Source: Cellulomonas sp. WB94 (GTDB taxonomy: Bacteria; Actinomycetota; Actinomycetes; Actinomycetales; Cellulomonadaceae). Taken from it: DNA of 64,000 nt. The notes beneath the pieces were generated by a model. It saw only the letters and a program-made list of their open reading frames with translations, had not been told where the DNA came from and made no database searches. How positions within the stretch are numbered: position 1 is the first letter of the stretch; each line of letters opens with the position of its first letter. Shown piece by piece: positions 30,425 to 38,111 of the stretch. Where the stretch lies: NCBI RefSeq assembly GCF_003115775.1, contig NZ_QEES01000005.1, forward strand, positions 1 to 64,000. The letters are read 5' to 3'. The position numbers were made by a program, and so were the translations under genes.

Positions 30425-31324
30425 TTACCTCCCCGTCCTGTGAACCCTGATCGGGTGCTCCTTCACCAGCACCGACTGCTCCGCCTGCACGCGCGCCCTG
30501 AACTCCGAGTACAGGAGCTTGCTGGCGTCGGCACCCGACCCGACCGGCTTCGACTGCGGGTCGGACCGAACCTCAGCGCCCGCCACCTGCAGCCGCCCCA
30601 CGTCGATGAACGGGGCCAGCCGGTACGCCACACCCAGAGCCAGCACGTCCGCCACCCGTTCGTTCAGGCCGGTGACCGTCGTGAAGTCCTGGGCGAGCGG
30701 GTTGGTCGCCGCCAGGTTGAACGTGCCCGGCCGGGCCGCGTACAGCACCCGCACGCCCTGACCCAGCCCGCCGTACCGGAGGCGCAGCGTGCGCCCCGCG
30801 TCGTGCGAGTCCGGGTCAAAGTCCCAGTGGTCGGTGGGCACCCACGTGCCCGCCACCTCGTCGGACGCCAGCCACACGGCGATCACACCCACCGCGTCGG
30901 TGGGCAACGTGACCGGTCCCGCGTCCAAGGGGACGCTGGTGGTGGCGGTGCGCACCGCGTACAGGTCCGGGTACAGCTCGAACAGGACGCCGTTGATCGC
31001 CCCAGCCACCGTCGACTTCGGCCACATCGGGTTAAACGTGACCTCCGCGCCCTGCGCGTGTGCCGTCGCCGTCGAGCCCTTGTAGCCGCGGCCGTACGAC
31101 GGCAGCGTGATCAGACGGGCGCCCACGTCCACCGCTCGCACCCGAACCAGCTCGAAGTCAACCTCCGCCACGCCGCGGGAGAACCCGTTGGCGTCGTCCA
31201 CCGACATGGTGGTGGCGTCGATCGGCATCGGGATCCGCAGCTCAGTGGACGTGTCCTCCACGGCGCCCAGCCCGGACAGCTTGAACCGGATGCCACCCAC
31301 CAGCTGACCCAGCGTCACGGCCAT
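30425..31324 (-). CDS. Putative head-tail adaptor or tail tubular protein
   Basis: The 299-residue product has an N-terminal helix (MAVTLGQLVGGIRFKLSG), a beta-rich centre and a C-terminal helical part with LNERVADVLALGVAYRLAPFID and LLYSEFRARVQAEQSVL, a pattern found in gatekeeper/adaptor proteins of short-tailed phages. There is no diagnostic motif, so the call rests on size, fold pattern and position. Its ATG overlaps the stop codon of the 81-residue gene (TGATG). Confidence 0.5.
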   Translation of the reverse strand: MAVTLGQLVGGIRFKLSGLGAVEDTSTELRIPMPIDATTMSVDDANGFSRGVAEVDFELVRVRAVDVGARLITLPSYGRGYKGSTATAHAQGAEVTFNPMWPKSTVAGAINGVLFELYPDLYAVRTATTSVPLDAGPVTLPTDAVGVIAVWLASDEVAGTWVPTDHWDFDPDSHDAGRTLRLRYGGLGQGVRVLYAARPGTFNLAATNPLAQDFTTVTGLNERVADVLALGVAYRLAPFIDVGRLQVAGAEVRSDPQSKPVGSGADASKLLYSEFRARVQAEQSVLVKEHPIRVHRTGR

Positions 31325-31569
31325 CAGGAACCCCCAGATGCTTGCTCGTAGGCGGCGTGGATGGCACGGTCAGACACGGAGGTCGGGTTGAGCCCGTCCT
31401 TCACCGCCTGCCGGAACTCCTGGTTGGTGCGGTCGAACCGCTTCTGGTCGGTGGCGGACGGCTGCTCGCCGCCCAGCCACATGGCGTTCACGCGCTTCGA
31501 CCGGACGCACTCACCGAACGACTCGTGGTCGCGGGTGCGGCAGCTGGACGTGCAGTGCTCGCCGGCCAT
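31324..31569 (-). CDS. Small cysteine-containing phage protein
   Basis: The 81-residue product has cysteines in CTSSCRTRDHESFGECVRSK near the N-terminus, which together with the histidine could bind zinc. Proteins with this pattern recur in actinobacteriophages next to lysis and tail genes; the function is unknown to me. The gene overlaps the endolysin stop codon and the adaptor start codon by TGATG, so all three are coupled. Confidence 0.7.
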   Translation of the reverse strand: MAGEHCTSSCRTRDHESFGECVRSKRVNAMWLGGEQPSATDQKRFDRTNQEFRQAVKDGLNPTSVSDRAIHAAYEQASGGS

Positions 31570-32486
31570 CAGAACGACCCCGCGTTCAGGCGGTCCTGCA
31601 GGGCCTTGACCGTGATCGGTCCCCAGATCCCGTCCGCCGTCACACCCAGGTGACGCTGCAGCGCCTTGTGCGTGATCGGACCCCAGATGCCGTCCGCGGT
31701 GACGCCGATGCGCCGCTGCAGGGCCTTCCGGGTGATCGGGCCGATGATGCCGTCGTCGGTCACACCCAGCGCCCGCTGCAGGGCCTTCGTGGTCAGGTCG
31801 CCCCAGATGCCGTCCACCACCAGGCCGGTGGGAGCGGGAGGCGCCGGCGGCTCCGGCGGCGGCGGCGGAGGTGTCACAGGGTTGGACACGACGGTCACCG
31901 AACCGGCCGCCAGCTCGAGCAGCCTGCCGATGTTCAGCGAGCCTGGGTCACCGTGCGTGTTGCCGGGCACGTGCTGGTGTCCCAGCACCCCGACGTACGC
32001 CTCCCACTGCGCCCGGCTCAGCCGCACACCGTTGGCACCGTATGACTCCGGGTACGGTCGCCAGTCGACGGACGTCACCAGCGGGATGCCGGCGGCGTCG
32101 GAGATGACCCGCAGCAGCCCGGCCAGGTAGCCGAGGTCGCCGTCGTCCAGGGTGAGCACCGACGGGAGGACGCCGTTGCGAGGGTCGCACGTGCCGACGA
32201 TCTCGAGCTGGATGGCACCGCCCGTGTTCGTGTGCGTGCCGTCAGCTGGGGCGACCAGCGCCCACGCGGCCTGCGTCAGCGGGTAGTGCTGCCGCGCCTG
32301 ACGAGCCCGCGGGTGCACCGTGAAGTGGGGTGCCCGGCGGCCGTTGCCGTACGTGGCAGGCGACGGGAAGCCGGCGCCCTCCGTGGAGTGCAGGACCATG
32401 ATCGACGGGGCCCGCTTCCACGCGAGCACGTCCGGGTTGAAAAACTGCTGCATGGACAGGCCGTCGTAGGTGAGCCAGTCGAGCAT
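31569..32486 (-). CDS. Endolysin: N-acetylmuramoyl-L-alanine amidase with wall-binding repeats
   Basis: The 305-residue protein starts with an amidase_2/PGRP domain; the zinc ligands can be read in IMVLHSTEGAG and GHQHVPGNTHGDPG, and AIQLEIVG is a conserved strand. After a proline-rich linker (PPPPPPEPPAPPAP) come four copies of a 20-22-residue unit built on DGIxGPxTxKALQ, a wall-binding repeat. It cleaves the bond between muramic acid and L-alanine. The ATG at 32486 follows GGAGGCGCACCCTC; the longer frame to 32639 is not used because its 51 extra residues look non-coding. Confidence 0.9.
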   Translation of the reverse strand: MLDWLTYDGLSMQQFFNPDVLAWKRAPSIMVLHSTEGAGFPSPATYGNGRRAPHFTVHPRARQARQHYPLTQAAWALVAPADGTHTNTGGAIQLEIVGTCDPRNGVLPSVLTLDDGDLGYLAGLLRVISDAAGIPLVTSVDWRPYPESYGANGVRLSRAQWEAYVGVLGHQHVPGNTHGDPGSLNIGRLLELAAGSVTVVSNPVTPPPPPPEPPAPPAPTGLVVDGIWGDLTTKALQRALGVTDDGIIGPITRKALQRRIGVTADGIWGPITHKALQRHLGVTADGIWGPITVKALQDRLNAGSF

Positions 32487-32553
32487 GAGGGTGCGCCTCC
32501 GGGCATGGGTGAGACCCCGCCGCCGTTTGGCGCGGGGTGAGGTTGTTGGGGGG

Positions 32554-32883
32554 TTAGGCGGTGCCCGCCTGGTCGATGTGGTCGGTGAGCCGGTCGTCCA
32601 GGTCAGTGACCCGCTGGTTGACGCGCACGCTGTCCTCATGGGCGGCGGTGGCGAACTTGTCGAACCGCCGGGTCAACGCCTGCTGGCCTTTCAGCACCCG
32701 GTCCACATTGGCGGCCATCGCGTCGTGGTCTTCACGCAGGTTGGTGGTGTGCGTGTTCTGCACCTGCCACTTCACGTCCGACGTGTCCCGCCGGATCCGA
32801 CCCAGCGCACGGCCTTGGGCGATCAGTGCGGCGGTGACCGCTGCCAGCGCCCCGATGATGGCGATGATGATGTCGTCGCTCAT
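32554..32883 (-). CDS. Single-span membrane protein with coiled coil (DUF2746-like)
   Basis: The 109-residue product has one N-terminal membrane helix (IIIAIIGALAAVTAALIAQG) followed by a long helical, coiled-coil-like region with regular leucine and valine spacing (VDRVLKGQQALTRRFDKFA, VNQRVTDLDDRLTDHID). This pattern is common in actinobacteriophages beside the endolysin. It could be a holin partner or spanin-like protein. It lies 67 bp upstream of the endolysin ATG and overlaps the repeat-protein gene by four bases. Confidence 0.7.
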   Translation of the reverse strand: MSDDIIIAIIGALAAVTAALIAQGRALGRIRRDTSDVKWQVQNTHTTNLREDHDAMAANVDRVLKGQQALTRRFDKFATAAHEDSVRVNQRVTDLDDRLTDHIDQAGTA

Positions 32884-34418
32884 GCGTCCCCCGCCTCAGC
32901 GACCCACGCCCCGTACCCAGCCGCGGTCAGCTCTGCGCCCTCCGCGCGGGTCACCGTGTACGTGCGCCCACCCAGGTAGGCGATGTCCGCGGCCGCCAGC
33001 TCCTCGTCGGTGGGGCCCTCCACCTGCCGGTACGTGCCGTTCGTCTTCAACACCGTCACGCCGTGAGGCCGGGCCAGCCGGTCGAACAGGTGATGGACGC
33101 CGTGCGAGGTGAGGTCCCGGACGAGGAACATGTCCTGGTGGGGCGGTGGCGTGAACATGAGCCCCCGTTCGATGTGGACGTCCCATCCCGACGTCGCGGT
33201 TCCGGTCACCCGCCCACCGGCCGACCATGCGGTCGACTTCGTGGCGGTCAGCAGCACCCGCAGCACCCAGGACGCTGCCCGGGTGGAAGTCAGCGGGACC
33301 TTCACGTTCCATGCGACTGGACGAGTGCTCGAGAGCCGAGCACGGATCGACCAGGCCGTCGACACCGTGTCGGTGATCGCCGCCCGTACCGACCAGGCCG
33401 CAGCCTTGGTCGACGTCACCGGGACGCTGGACGCCAGCACGTTCCACGCCGCAGCCTTCGACTGCGCGACTTGCGCTCGAGCGGACCAGGCGGACGTCTT
33501 GCTCGAGGTGACGGAGATGGCCGACGACAGGATGTTCCAGGCGGCCGCCTTTGACTGCTGCACCCGCGAACGCAGAGACCAGGCCGAAGCCTTCGTCTGC
33601 TGCACAACCGTGCGCACCGACCACGCGGCAGACGCCGTGGCGGTCAGTGGCGTGCGAACCGTCCATGCCACATCCTTCGTCTGCGTGACAGCGGCACGCA
33701 CAGACCAGGACGACGCGGCAGTGTCGGTGATCAGGGAGCGCGTCGACCACGCGGAGGCGACCGTGGATGTGACCGGGGTGGTGCCGGACGCGGCTGGCCG
33801 CAACGCCACCTGGTACGCCCACCCGGCTAGGGCGGTGCTCGAGATGGTGAACGCCGACGCGGTACCGGTGGCCCCAGCCACGGCCTGCGTGCCCTTGTAG
33901 GCGATGGTGCCGATGCGCCCGGTCGCTTTGGTGGCAAGCGTCCACCCGGTAGGGATGGTGACGGTGCGGGAACCGGACGGTACGGTCAGCCCGCCCGCGA
34001 CCATGGTGCCATTGGTGACGGTGGTGATCGACGGCGGGGTCCATGTGGTCGCTGAGGTTGTGCCGGACGCAGGGGCGTAGCCGCCCGCGACATCCACGGG
34101 GGTCGTGTTGTCTACACCGGTGAACCGCGCCCACGCGATCGACCCGACGGCGGTGGCGCTGATCGTCCAGTCCAACGTGGCAGGCGGGCTGCTGGGCACC
34201 ACGTACGTGTACGCATACCCAGCCGCGGAGCCCCCAGTTGCGGAGTGCAACAGGGACACTGCACCAGGCGCTGCCGTGACGGTCGAAGTGGAGGCGCCGG
34301 TGGTGACATGAATGAGCAGCACGTCACCGGGGGCTGCCGTGCCCGGCATGGCGAGGGACCATGCGGCGGTGGCGGTGACAACCTCGGTGAAGCCCGCGTC
34401 ACCGAACGCGACGGTCAT
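32880..34418 (-). CDS. Structural protein with fourteen 14-residue repeats
   Basis: The 512-residue product has an N-terminal beta-sandwich-like domain (about 1-205; SLLHSATGGSAAGYAYTYV, VALRPAASG), then around 14 tandem units of mostly 14 residues with consensus TxTKxxAWSVRxxV (for example TSTKAAAWSVRAAI), and a C-terminal domain with QDMFLVRDLTSHGVHHLFD. The alternating Thr-Thr-Lys/Trp/Arg pattern suggests a regular beta structure on the virion surface. No enzyme motif is seen. It follows the decoration-type protein, so a capsid decoration or tail-spike role is likely. Confidence 0.7.
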   Translation of the reverse strand: MTVAFGDAGFTEVVTATAAWSLAMPGTAAPGDVLLIHVTTGASTSTVTAAPGAVSLLHSATGGSAAGYAYTYVVPSSPPATLDWTISATAVGSIAWARFTGVDNTTPVDVAGGYAPASGTTSATTWTPPSITTVTNGTMVAGGLTVPSGSRTVTIPTGWTLATKATGRIGTIAYKGTQAVAGATGTASAFTISSTALAGWAYQVALRPAASGTTPVTSTVASAWSTRSLITDTAASSWSVRAAVTQTKDVAWTVRTPLTATASAAWSVRTVVQQTKASAWSLRSRVQQSKAAAWNILSSAISVTSSKTSAWSARAQVAQSKAAAWNVLASSVPVTSTKAAAWSVRAAITDTVSTAWSIRARLSSTRPVAWNVKVPLTSTRAASWVLRVLLTATKSTAWSAGGRVTGTATSGWDVHIERGLMFTPPPHQDMFLVRDLTSHGVHHLFDRLARPHGVTVLKTNGTYRQVEGPTDEELAAADIAYLGGRTYTVTRAEGAELTAAGYGAWVAEAGDA

Positions 34419-34421
34419 CGG

Positions 34422-34976
34422 TCAGGCGGCGGTGTCGCCGGTGACAGCGAACGTGACCGTCTCCGCGGTCACGGCGGCAGTGTTGGCGGCGGCACGCTTC
34501 ACCCAGAACGCCTTGCACTGCCCGGCCCCGATGGTGCCCAGCGCCAGGCCGGTGCCCGACGTGGTGGGCGCCGAATATGCCAGGCCTGTCACCCCTGCAC
34601 CGGGTGCCGTCTCCGTGGTGGCGGTGAGCGCCTGTGCTGTGGCCGAACCGATCGCGGACGCAGCCGTGCTGTCGACGGCGACGGTCACCACGGCGCCGCC
34701 CGCCGGGTCACCACCGGACAGCCATAGGACCGCGTTGGTGAGCGGGAGGGTGGCGTGCGCGTTGTGCACGAACACGCAGCGGTACTCGACGACGCTGTTC
34801 GCGTTGTCAGCGCCGGAGATGTCGTCGAACAGGTTGTTCAGGGCTGTGGCCGACAGCTGCGTGGTGGAGATGTAGGTGCCCAGGGACGCGTTCGGGTCAG
34901 CCTGCGCCGAGGCGTTCCCCGCCGCACCCGTCTTGATGGACAGCTTGAACAGGATGTCGGTGGCGACGATAGCCAT
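34422..34976 (-). CDS. Putative capsid decoration/head protein
   Basis: The 184-residue product is mostly beta-rich, with alanine/threonine-rich strands in the second half (TATTETAPGAGVTGLAYSAP, AFWVKRAAANTAAVTAETV). It lies directly downstream of the major capsid gene, the usual place for a decoration or minor head protein. The start MAIVATDILFKLSIKTG follows a good ribosome site (GGAGTACCC). Function rests on position and composition only. Confidence 0.6.
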   Translation of the reverse strand: MAIVATDILFKLSIKTGAAGNASAQADPNASLGTYISTTQLSATALNNLFDDISGADNANSVVEYRCVFVHNAHATLPLTNAVLWLSGGDPAGGAVVTVAVDSTAASAIGSATAQALTATTETAPGAGVTGLAYSAPTTSGTGLALGTIGAGQCKAFWVKRAAANTAAVTAETVTFAVTGDTAA

Positions 34977-35217
34977 GGGTACTCCTCCGGCGAACGGTAG
35001 TGCGGGGCGGCTGCAAACGGGAGCGTGGAAGGGTCAGCGGTCGGTCACGGGGTGCTCGCGTCACAGGGACGGGTTGTCTGACGGGTGGCCGTGTCGACGT
35101 GCTGCGGCGCTCACGCTCGCGCCGGCACCAGGTGAAGCGCGCGTCCCTCCGGGTGCGGGGGTGGGGACGTGCAGATACGGTTCACACTCCTTTCAGCGAC
35201 CACGTGAAAGGTCGTGC

Positions 35218-35256
35218 GCCCCAGGGGCGCCAGCCGAAGCCAGCGCCCCCAGGGGT
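35218..35256 (-). terminator. Strong hairpin with TTCG loop after the capsid gene
   Basis: On the minus strand GGGGCGCTGGC (35249-35239), a TTCG tetraloop (35238-35235) and GCTGGCGCCCC (35234-35224) form an 11-bp stem with two G-U pairs; UUCG loops are very stable in RNA. It lies six bases after the capsid stop codon. There is no T-run. It may end part of late transcription or protect the capsid mRNA 3' end. Another 7-bp stem, CCTTTCA/TGAAAGG, follows at 35189-35212. I see no gene in the rest of the 285-bp gap (34977-35261). Confidence 0.7.
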
Positions 35257-35261
35257 CATGC

Positions 35262-36242
35262 TCACACCAGGTCGGTGTTCAGGGACACCGCGTGCGAGAC
35301 GCGACGGAACGACTTCTGCTCGTAGACGTTCCAGTCCAGGTCGCCGTACCAGCCGAGCGTGGCGAAACGCTGCAGCTTGTCGACGACCGGGCCGACCACG
35401 ACGGACGGCTCCTCGTACACCTGCTCGACGATCGCGCCGTCGCCCAGGAAGTACGTCTGGACGGAGCGGATCTGCGCGCCACCGGTGCCGGAACCGTCGA
35501 GAGCCCAGCGGACCAGCGGGTTCTCGACGAACCGCACGCCCTCGAACTCACCGAACTCGCCGGCCCAGATCTTGCTCTGGTCGGTGCCGTACTCGTTGGG
35601 CACCCGCCACGCACCGGAACCGGTCTCCTCGCGGAGGTCCAGCACCGTGTACGGGTGTGCGACCGCGGCGTAGAACCCGCCGTAGTAGGTGGGCACAGCC
35701 TGCGCGCGGAACCGCGCCACGGCCCGGCGGACGATCGCCGCCGTCATCTTGTCGCCGGCCGCCAGGGTGGCGTTCGACGTGGCCGCGCCGCCCCACGACA
35801 CGTTGGTGCCGTTGGCGATCAGGATGTCCTGGATGAGGGAGTCCAGAACCCGGTTCTGGTGATCCGCGATCGCGCGGGCCTTGAACGGGTCGAACGGTGC
35901 GAACACCCGGTTGGCCAGCTTGCGAGTGCTGGTGACGGCGAAGCCGTACTCCTTCGGGGTGACCGTCACCTTGGACGGCTGAGGCATCTTCGTCGAGTCG
36001 ACGTCGAGTTCCTCAGTGAGCGGGGTCTTCGCGGCCGTGACCGCTGCCTCGCTGAACCACTCGAACTTCTCGAGTGTCGTGCTGGAACCACGCATCGCCG
36101 GGTTGCCGGGGGTCTTGTGCACGAACGCGCGCATCGTCGGCAGAGCGTGCAGAGCCTCGCCAACGGCGACGTCATACACGGGCTGAACGAGCTCGGTTGC
36201 GAGACCCGGGACTGTGGCGACGGAGGTGAACTGGTTAGCCAC
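35262..36242 (-). CDS. Major capsid protein, N4-gp56 family
   Basis: The 326-residue product matches the N4-gp56 family pattern: an N-terminal helix with LVQPVYDVAVGEALHALP, then TEELDVDSTKMPQPSKVTVT, the central YYGGFYAAVAHPYTVLDLRE followed by WAGEFGEFEGVRFVEN, and a C-terminal YFLGDGAIVEQVYEEP. This family is known as the coat of N4-like podoviruses and is also seen in other phages. The scaffold gene lies immediately upstream, as usual. It is the best single clue that the virion is not a standard siphovirus. Confidence 0.88.
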   Translation of the reverse strand: MANQFTSVATVPGLATELVQPVYDVAVGEALHALPTMRAFVHKTPGNPAMRGSSTTLEKFEWFSEAAVTAAKTPLTEELDVDSTKMPQPSKVTVTPKEYGFAVTSTRKLANRVFAPFDPFKARAIADHQNRVLDSLIQDILIANGTNVSWGGAATSNATLAAGDKMTAAIVRRAVARFRAQAVPTYYGGFYAAVAHPYTVLDLREETGSGAWRVPNEYGTDQSKIWAGEFGEFEGVRFVENPLVRWALDGSGTGGAQIRSVQTYFLGDGAIVEQVYEEPSVVVGPVVDKLQRFATLGWYGDLDWNVYEQKSFRRVSHAVSLNTDLV

Positions 36243-36281
36243 CTGTCAGCCTTTCGTTTGATGTGGCGGCCGCACCATCGG

Positions 36282-36812
36282 TTAGTGCGTCCGCATGTAC
36301 TCCTGGACCGCCTCGAACCCCTTGCCCCGCAGGGCCTCGAGTTCCTGGATCGTGCGGTCCAGCCCCACGGGGGCGATCACCTGGGCCTGCTGCTCGGCCG
36401 CCTGAACGGCCGACCACTGGGCCTGAACGTCCGACGGGATGAGCGTCGGCTGCCCGGGAACCGCGGGTGCCTGCTCGGTGCCGGCAGCGGGCGTCTCCCC
36501 CGTCGGGGTCGCCTGCTTCTGGATGCCGAACACGTCCCCGAACTCGCCCAGCCACGCGTCGATGCCACCCTTGGTGGCCTCCACGTCGGCGGGGATGAGC
36601 TTGGCGACCTTCGCCGCGTTGGTGATCTTGTGTTCGTCGAGGAGCTGCGTGATCGTCGTGGTGCGGCCCGCCGTCTTGAGCTGGTCCCGTTCGGCCTTCG
36701 TCTGGTGAAGTTCGGTGCCGAGGGACTTGATCTGGTGGCGGAGCTGCTTCACCAGGTCGGTGTCACCTTCCTGGTCGACGCCAAGCTGCTCGTCGTCGAT
36801 GTACTCGCCCAT
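36282..36812 (-). CDS. Capsid scaffolding protein
   Basis: The 176-residue product is acidic and helical: a coiled-coil segment from DLVKQLRHQIKSLGTELHQ to AERDQLKT, a central globular-looking piece, a proline/glutamine/threonine-rich linker and a C-terminal helix (LDRTIQELEALRGKGFEAVQ). That layout and the position immediately upstream of the capsid gene are typical of phage scaffolds. The ATG at 36812 is preceded by AGGGAGACACCCAC, so it is preferred to the longer frame starting at 36854. Confidence 0.8.
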   Translation of the reverse strand: MGEYIDDEQLGVDQEGDTDLVKQLRHQIKSLGTELHQTKAERDQLKTAGRTTTITQLLDEHKITNAAKVAKLIPADVEATKGGIDAWLGEFGDVFGIQKQATPTGETPAAGTEQAPAVPGQPTLIPSDVQAQWSAVQAAEQQAQVIAPVGLDRTIQELEALRGKGFEAVQEYMRTH

Positions 36813-36931
36813 GTGGGTGTCTCCCTGTTCTGTGTTTTCGCAGGCCGCACTCACAACCAGGGGAGGAAGTGGGTGGCTCCTACTACCGGGGTCTCATACG
36901 CACGCTCGGGGCCGGTCGATCCGAGGTGGAG

Positions 36932-37002
36932 CGCCATCGCCAGGAGTCGAACCTGGGCCGAACGGGTTGGAGCCGTCCGTGCTGCCGTAACACTTCGATG
37001 AC
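36932..37002 (-). tRNA. tRNA-Trp (anticodon CCA)
   Basis: Read on the minus strand, the 71-nt cloverleaf has acceptor GTCATCG pairing with CGATGGC (one T-G pair), a 3-bp D stem (GTG/CAC), anticodon stem GACGG/CCGTT with loop CTCCAAC (anticodon CCA), a 4-nt variable loop, and T arm CCAGG-TTCGACT-CCTGG. The CCA end is not encoded. It sits in the late region between the 279-residue gene and scaffold. A phage Trp tRNA could supply tryptophan for the Trp-rich repeat protein, though this is speculation. Confidence 0.92.
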
Positions 37003-37067
37003 AGGCGGCGGTGGGTCGCCACCCTGTGTGCGGCACTTACCTGGCTGCCGCGACCTTTCCGTGATCG

Positions 37068-37140
37068 CTGACGTGGCAGGAGTCGAACCTGCAACGACCC
37101 GGGTAACAGCCGGGCGCTCTGCCAGTTGAGCTACACGCCA
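37068..37140 (-). tRNA. tRNA-Asn (anticodon GTT)
   Basis: Read on the minus strand, the 73-nt cloverleaf has acceptor TGGCGTG pairing with CACGTCA (one G-T pair), D stem GCTC/GAGC, anticodon stem CCCGG/CCGGG with loop CTGTTAC (anticodon GTT), variable loop TCGTT, and T arm GCAGG-TTCGACT-CCTGC. CCA is not encoded. It is 65 bp upstream of the Trp tRNA on the same strand, so the two are probably one transcript, starting after the hairpin at 37144-37171. Confidence 0.93.
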
Positions 37141-37171
37141 AAGCCCCGCCAGTCCCATGGGGAGGGCGGGG
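37141..37171 (-). terminator. Terminator-like hairpin before the tRNA pair
   Basis: CCCCGCC (37144-37150) pairs with GGCGGGG (37165-37171); on the minus strand the second arm is followed by CTTT, just before the Asn tRNA. It would stop read-through from the ejection-protein genes. The rest of the gap up to 37270 has no gene; a second weak inverted repeat (CGCCC/GGGCG) lies near 37228-37258. Confidence 0.55.
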
Positions 37172-37270
37172 AGCAATGCTGTGCGCACTTAGTAGCCTTC
37201 TCGGCCGACTATGTGCGGGATCGCGCGCCCGTCGACAATCTGGTTGCCGGCGGGGCGACATTCTGGATGG

Positions 37271-38110
37271 TCAGCGCTGCCCGGACACCTGCCGGGACAG
37301 CGACTTCTCGGTCACGCCGGAGCCGCCGGCGAACGCGGCCCGCTCCTGCGACGCCAGCTTGCGGCGCTTCTCCGTGGCCGTGGCATCACCCATGAACGTC
37401 TCGGAGAGCGCGTCCTGCTGGGTGTACGTGCCGCCGTAGATCCCGGACAGCTTCGCGCCGGACGACGCCAGCGCCGACGCCGTGGCCATGCCCTGCCGCA
37501 GCTCCGACTCGGAGGCGCCCGTGGCGGCCACCTGCTCCGCCTGGCCGACCGTCAAGCTCAGCCCCTGCGCCTTCCCGAATGCGCCAGCCTCCGCCGCGCG
37601 GTACTGGCGCTCGAGCACCGGCCGGGCCCGTGTCGGGTCCAGCGCGTACGCCACGATGTCGCCGTTCGTGTACCACTGGTTCCACTGCGCCCGCACGCCA
37701 GGGTCGATGCTGTTCACCAGCTCCCCCGCCACCGTCACCCGCTGCTGCACCTCCGACGGGGACACGTCGTTGGCGATCAGGTTCTGGAAGTCGGACGTCT
37801 GGTCGTAGTAGCCGACCGGCAGCCCGGCCGACGACATGATCTGCCGGTACGACTGCTCCACCGACAGGTACTCGGACGGCGACAGCACCGGCAGACCCTT
37901 CTGCCGGCGCACCTCGTTGGCCGCGAACCGCTGCTTGTAGGCGTCCGTGTTCTGCAGAAGCACGGTCACCGTGTCCTGCGAGTAGCCCTGCTGGATGAAG
38001 CTGAGGACGGTGCCGGCCAACGACTCGAGGCCGTACGTCTTCAACATGTTCGTCAACGCCGCGTAGGCGTCCCGGTTCGCACCGGTCAGCCCACCGAACT
38101 GGTCTGCCAT
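37271..38110 (-). CDS. Putative internal virion/ejection protein (279 residues)
   Basis: The product is almost entirely helical, with repeats of Gln, Ala and Ser residues (SFIQQGYSQDTVTVLLQNTD, QRFAANEVRRQKGLPVLSP). No enzyme motif or membrane span is visible. It ends a run of five consecutive genes from 45469 that sit between portal/terminase and scaffold and have a similar helical make-up, with the PG-binding and NlpC/P60 proteins. I infer a role in the internal core or ejection apparatus. It starts one base after the preceding stop codon. Confidence 0.6.
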   Translation of the reverse strand: MADQFGGLTGANRDAYAALTNMLKTYGLESLAGTVLSFIQQGYSQDTVTVLLQNTDAYKQRFAANEVRRQKGLPVLSPSEYLSVEQSYRQIMSSAGLPVGYYDQTSDFQNLIANDVSPSEVQQRVTVAGELVNSIDPGVRAQWNQWYTNGDIVAYALDPTRARPVLERQYRAAEAGAFGKAQGLSLTVGQAEQVAATGASESELRQGMATASALASSGAKLSGIYGGTYTQQDALSETFMGDATATEKRRKLASQERAAFAGGSGVTEKSLSRQVSGQR

Positions 38111-38111
38111 G

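Noticed and set aside
27488-31351. Plus-strand frame of 1287 codons
   Set aside because: It is the mirror of the phage tail genes on the minus strand; composition is Arg/Val/His-rich as in shadow frames.
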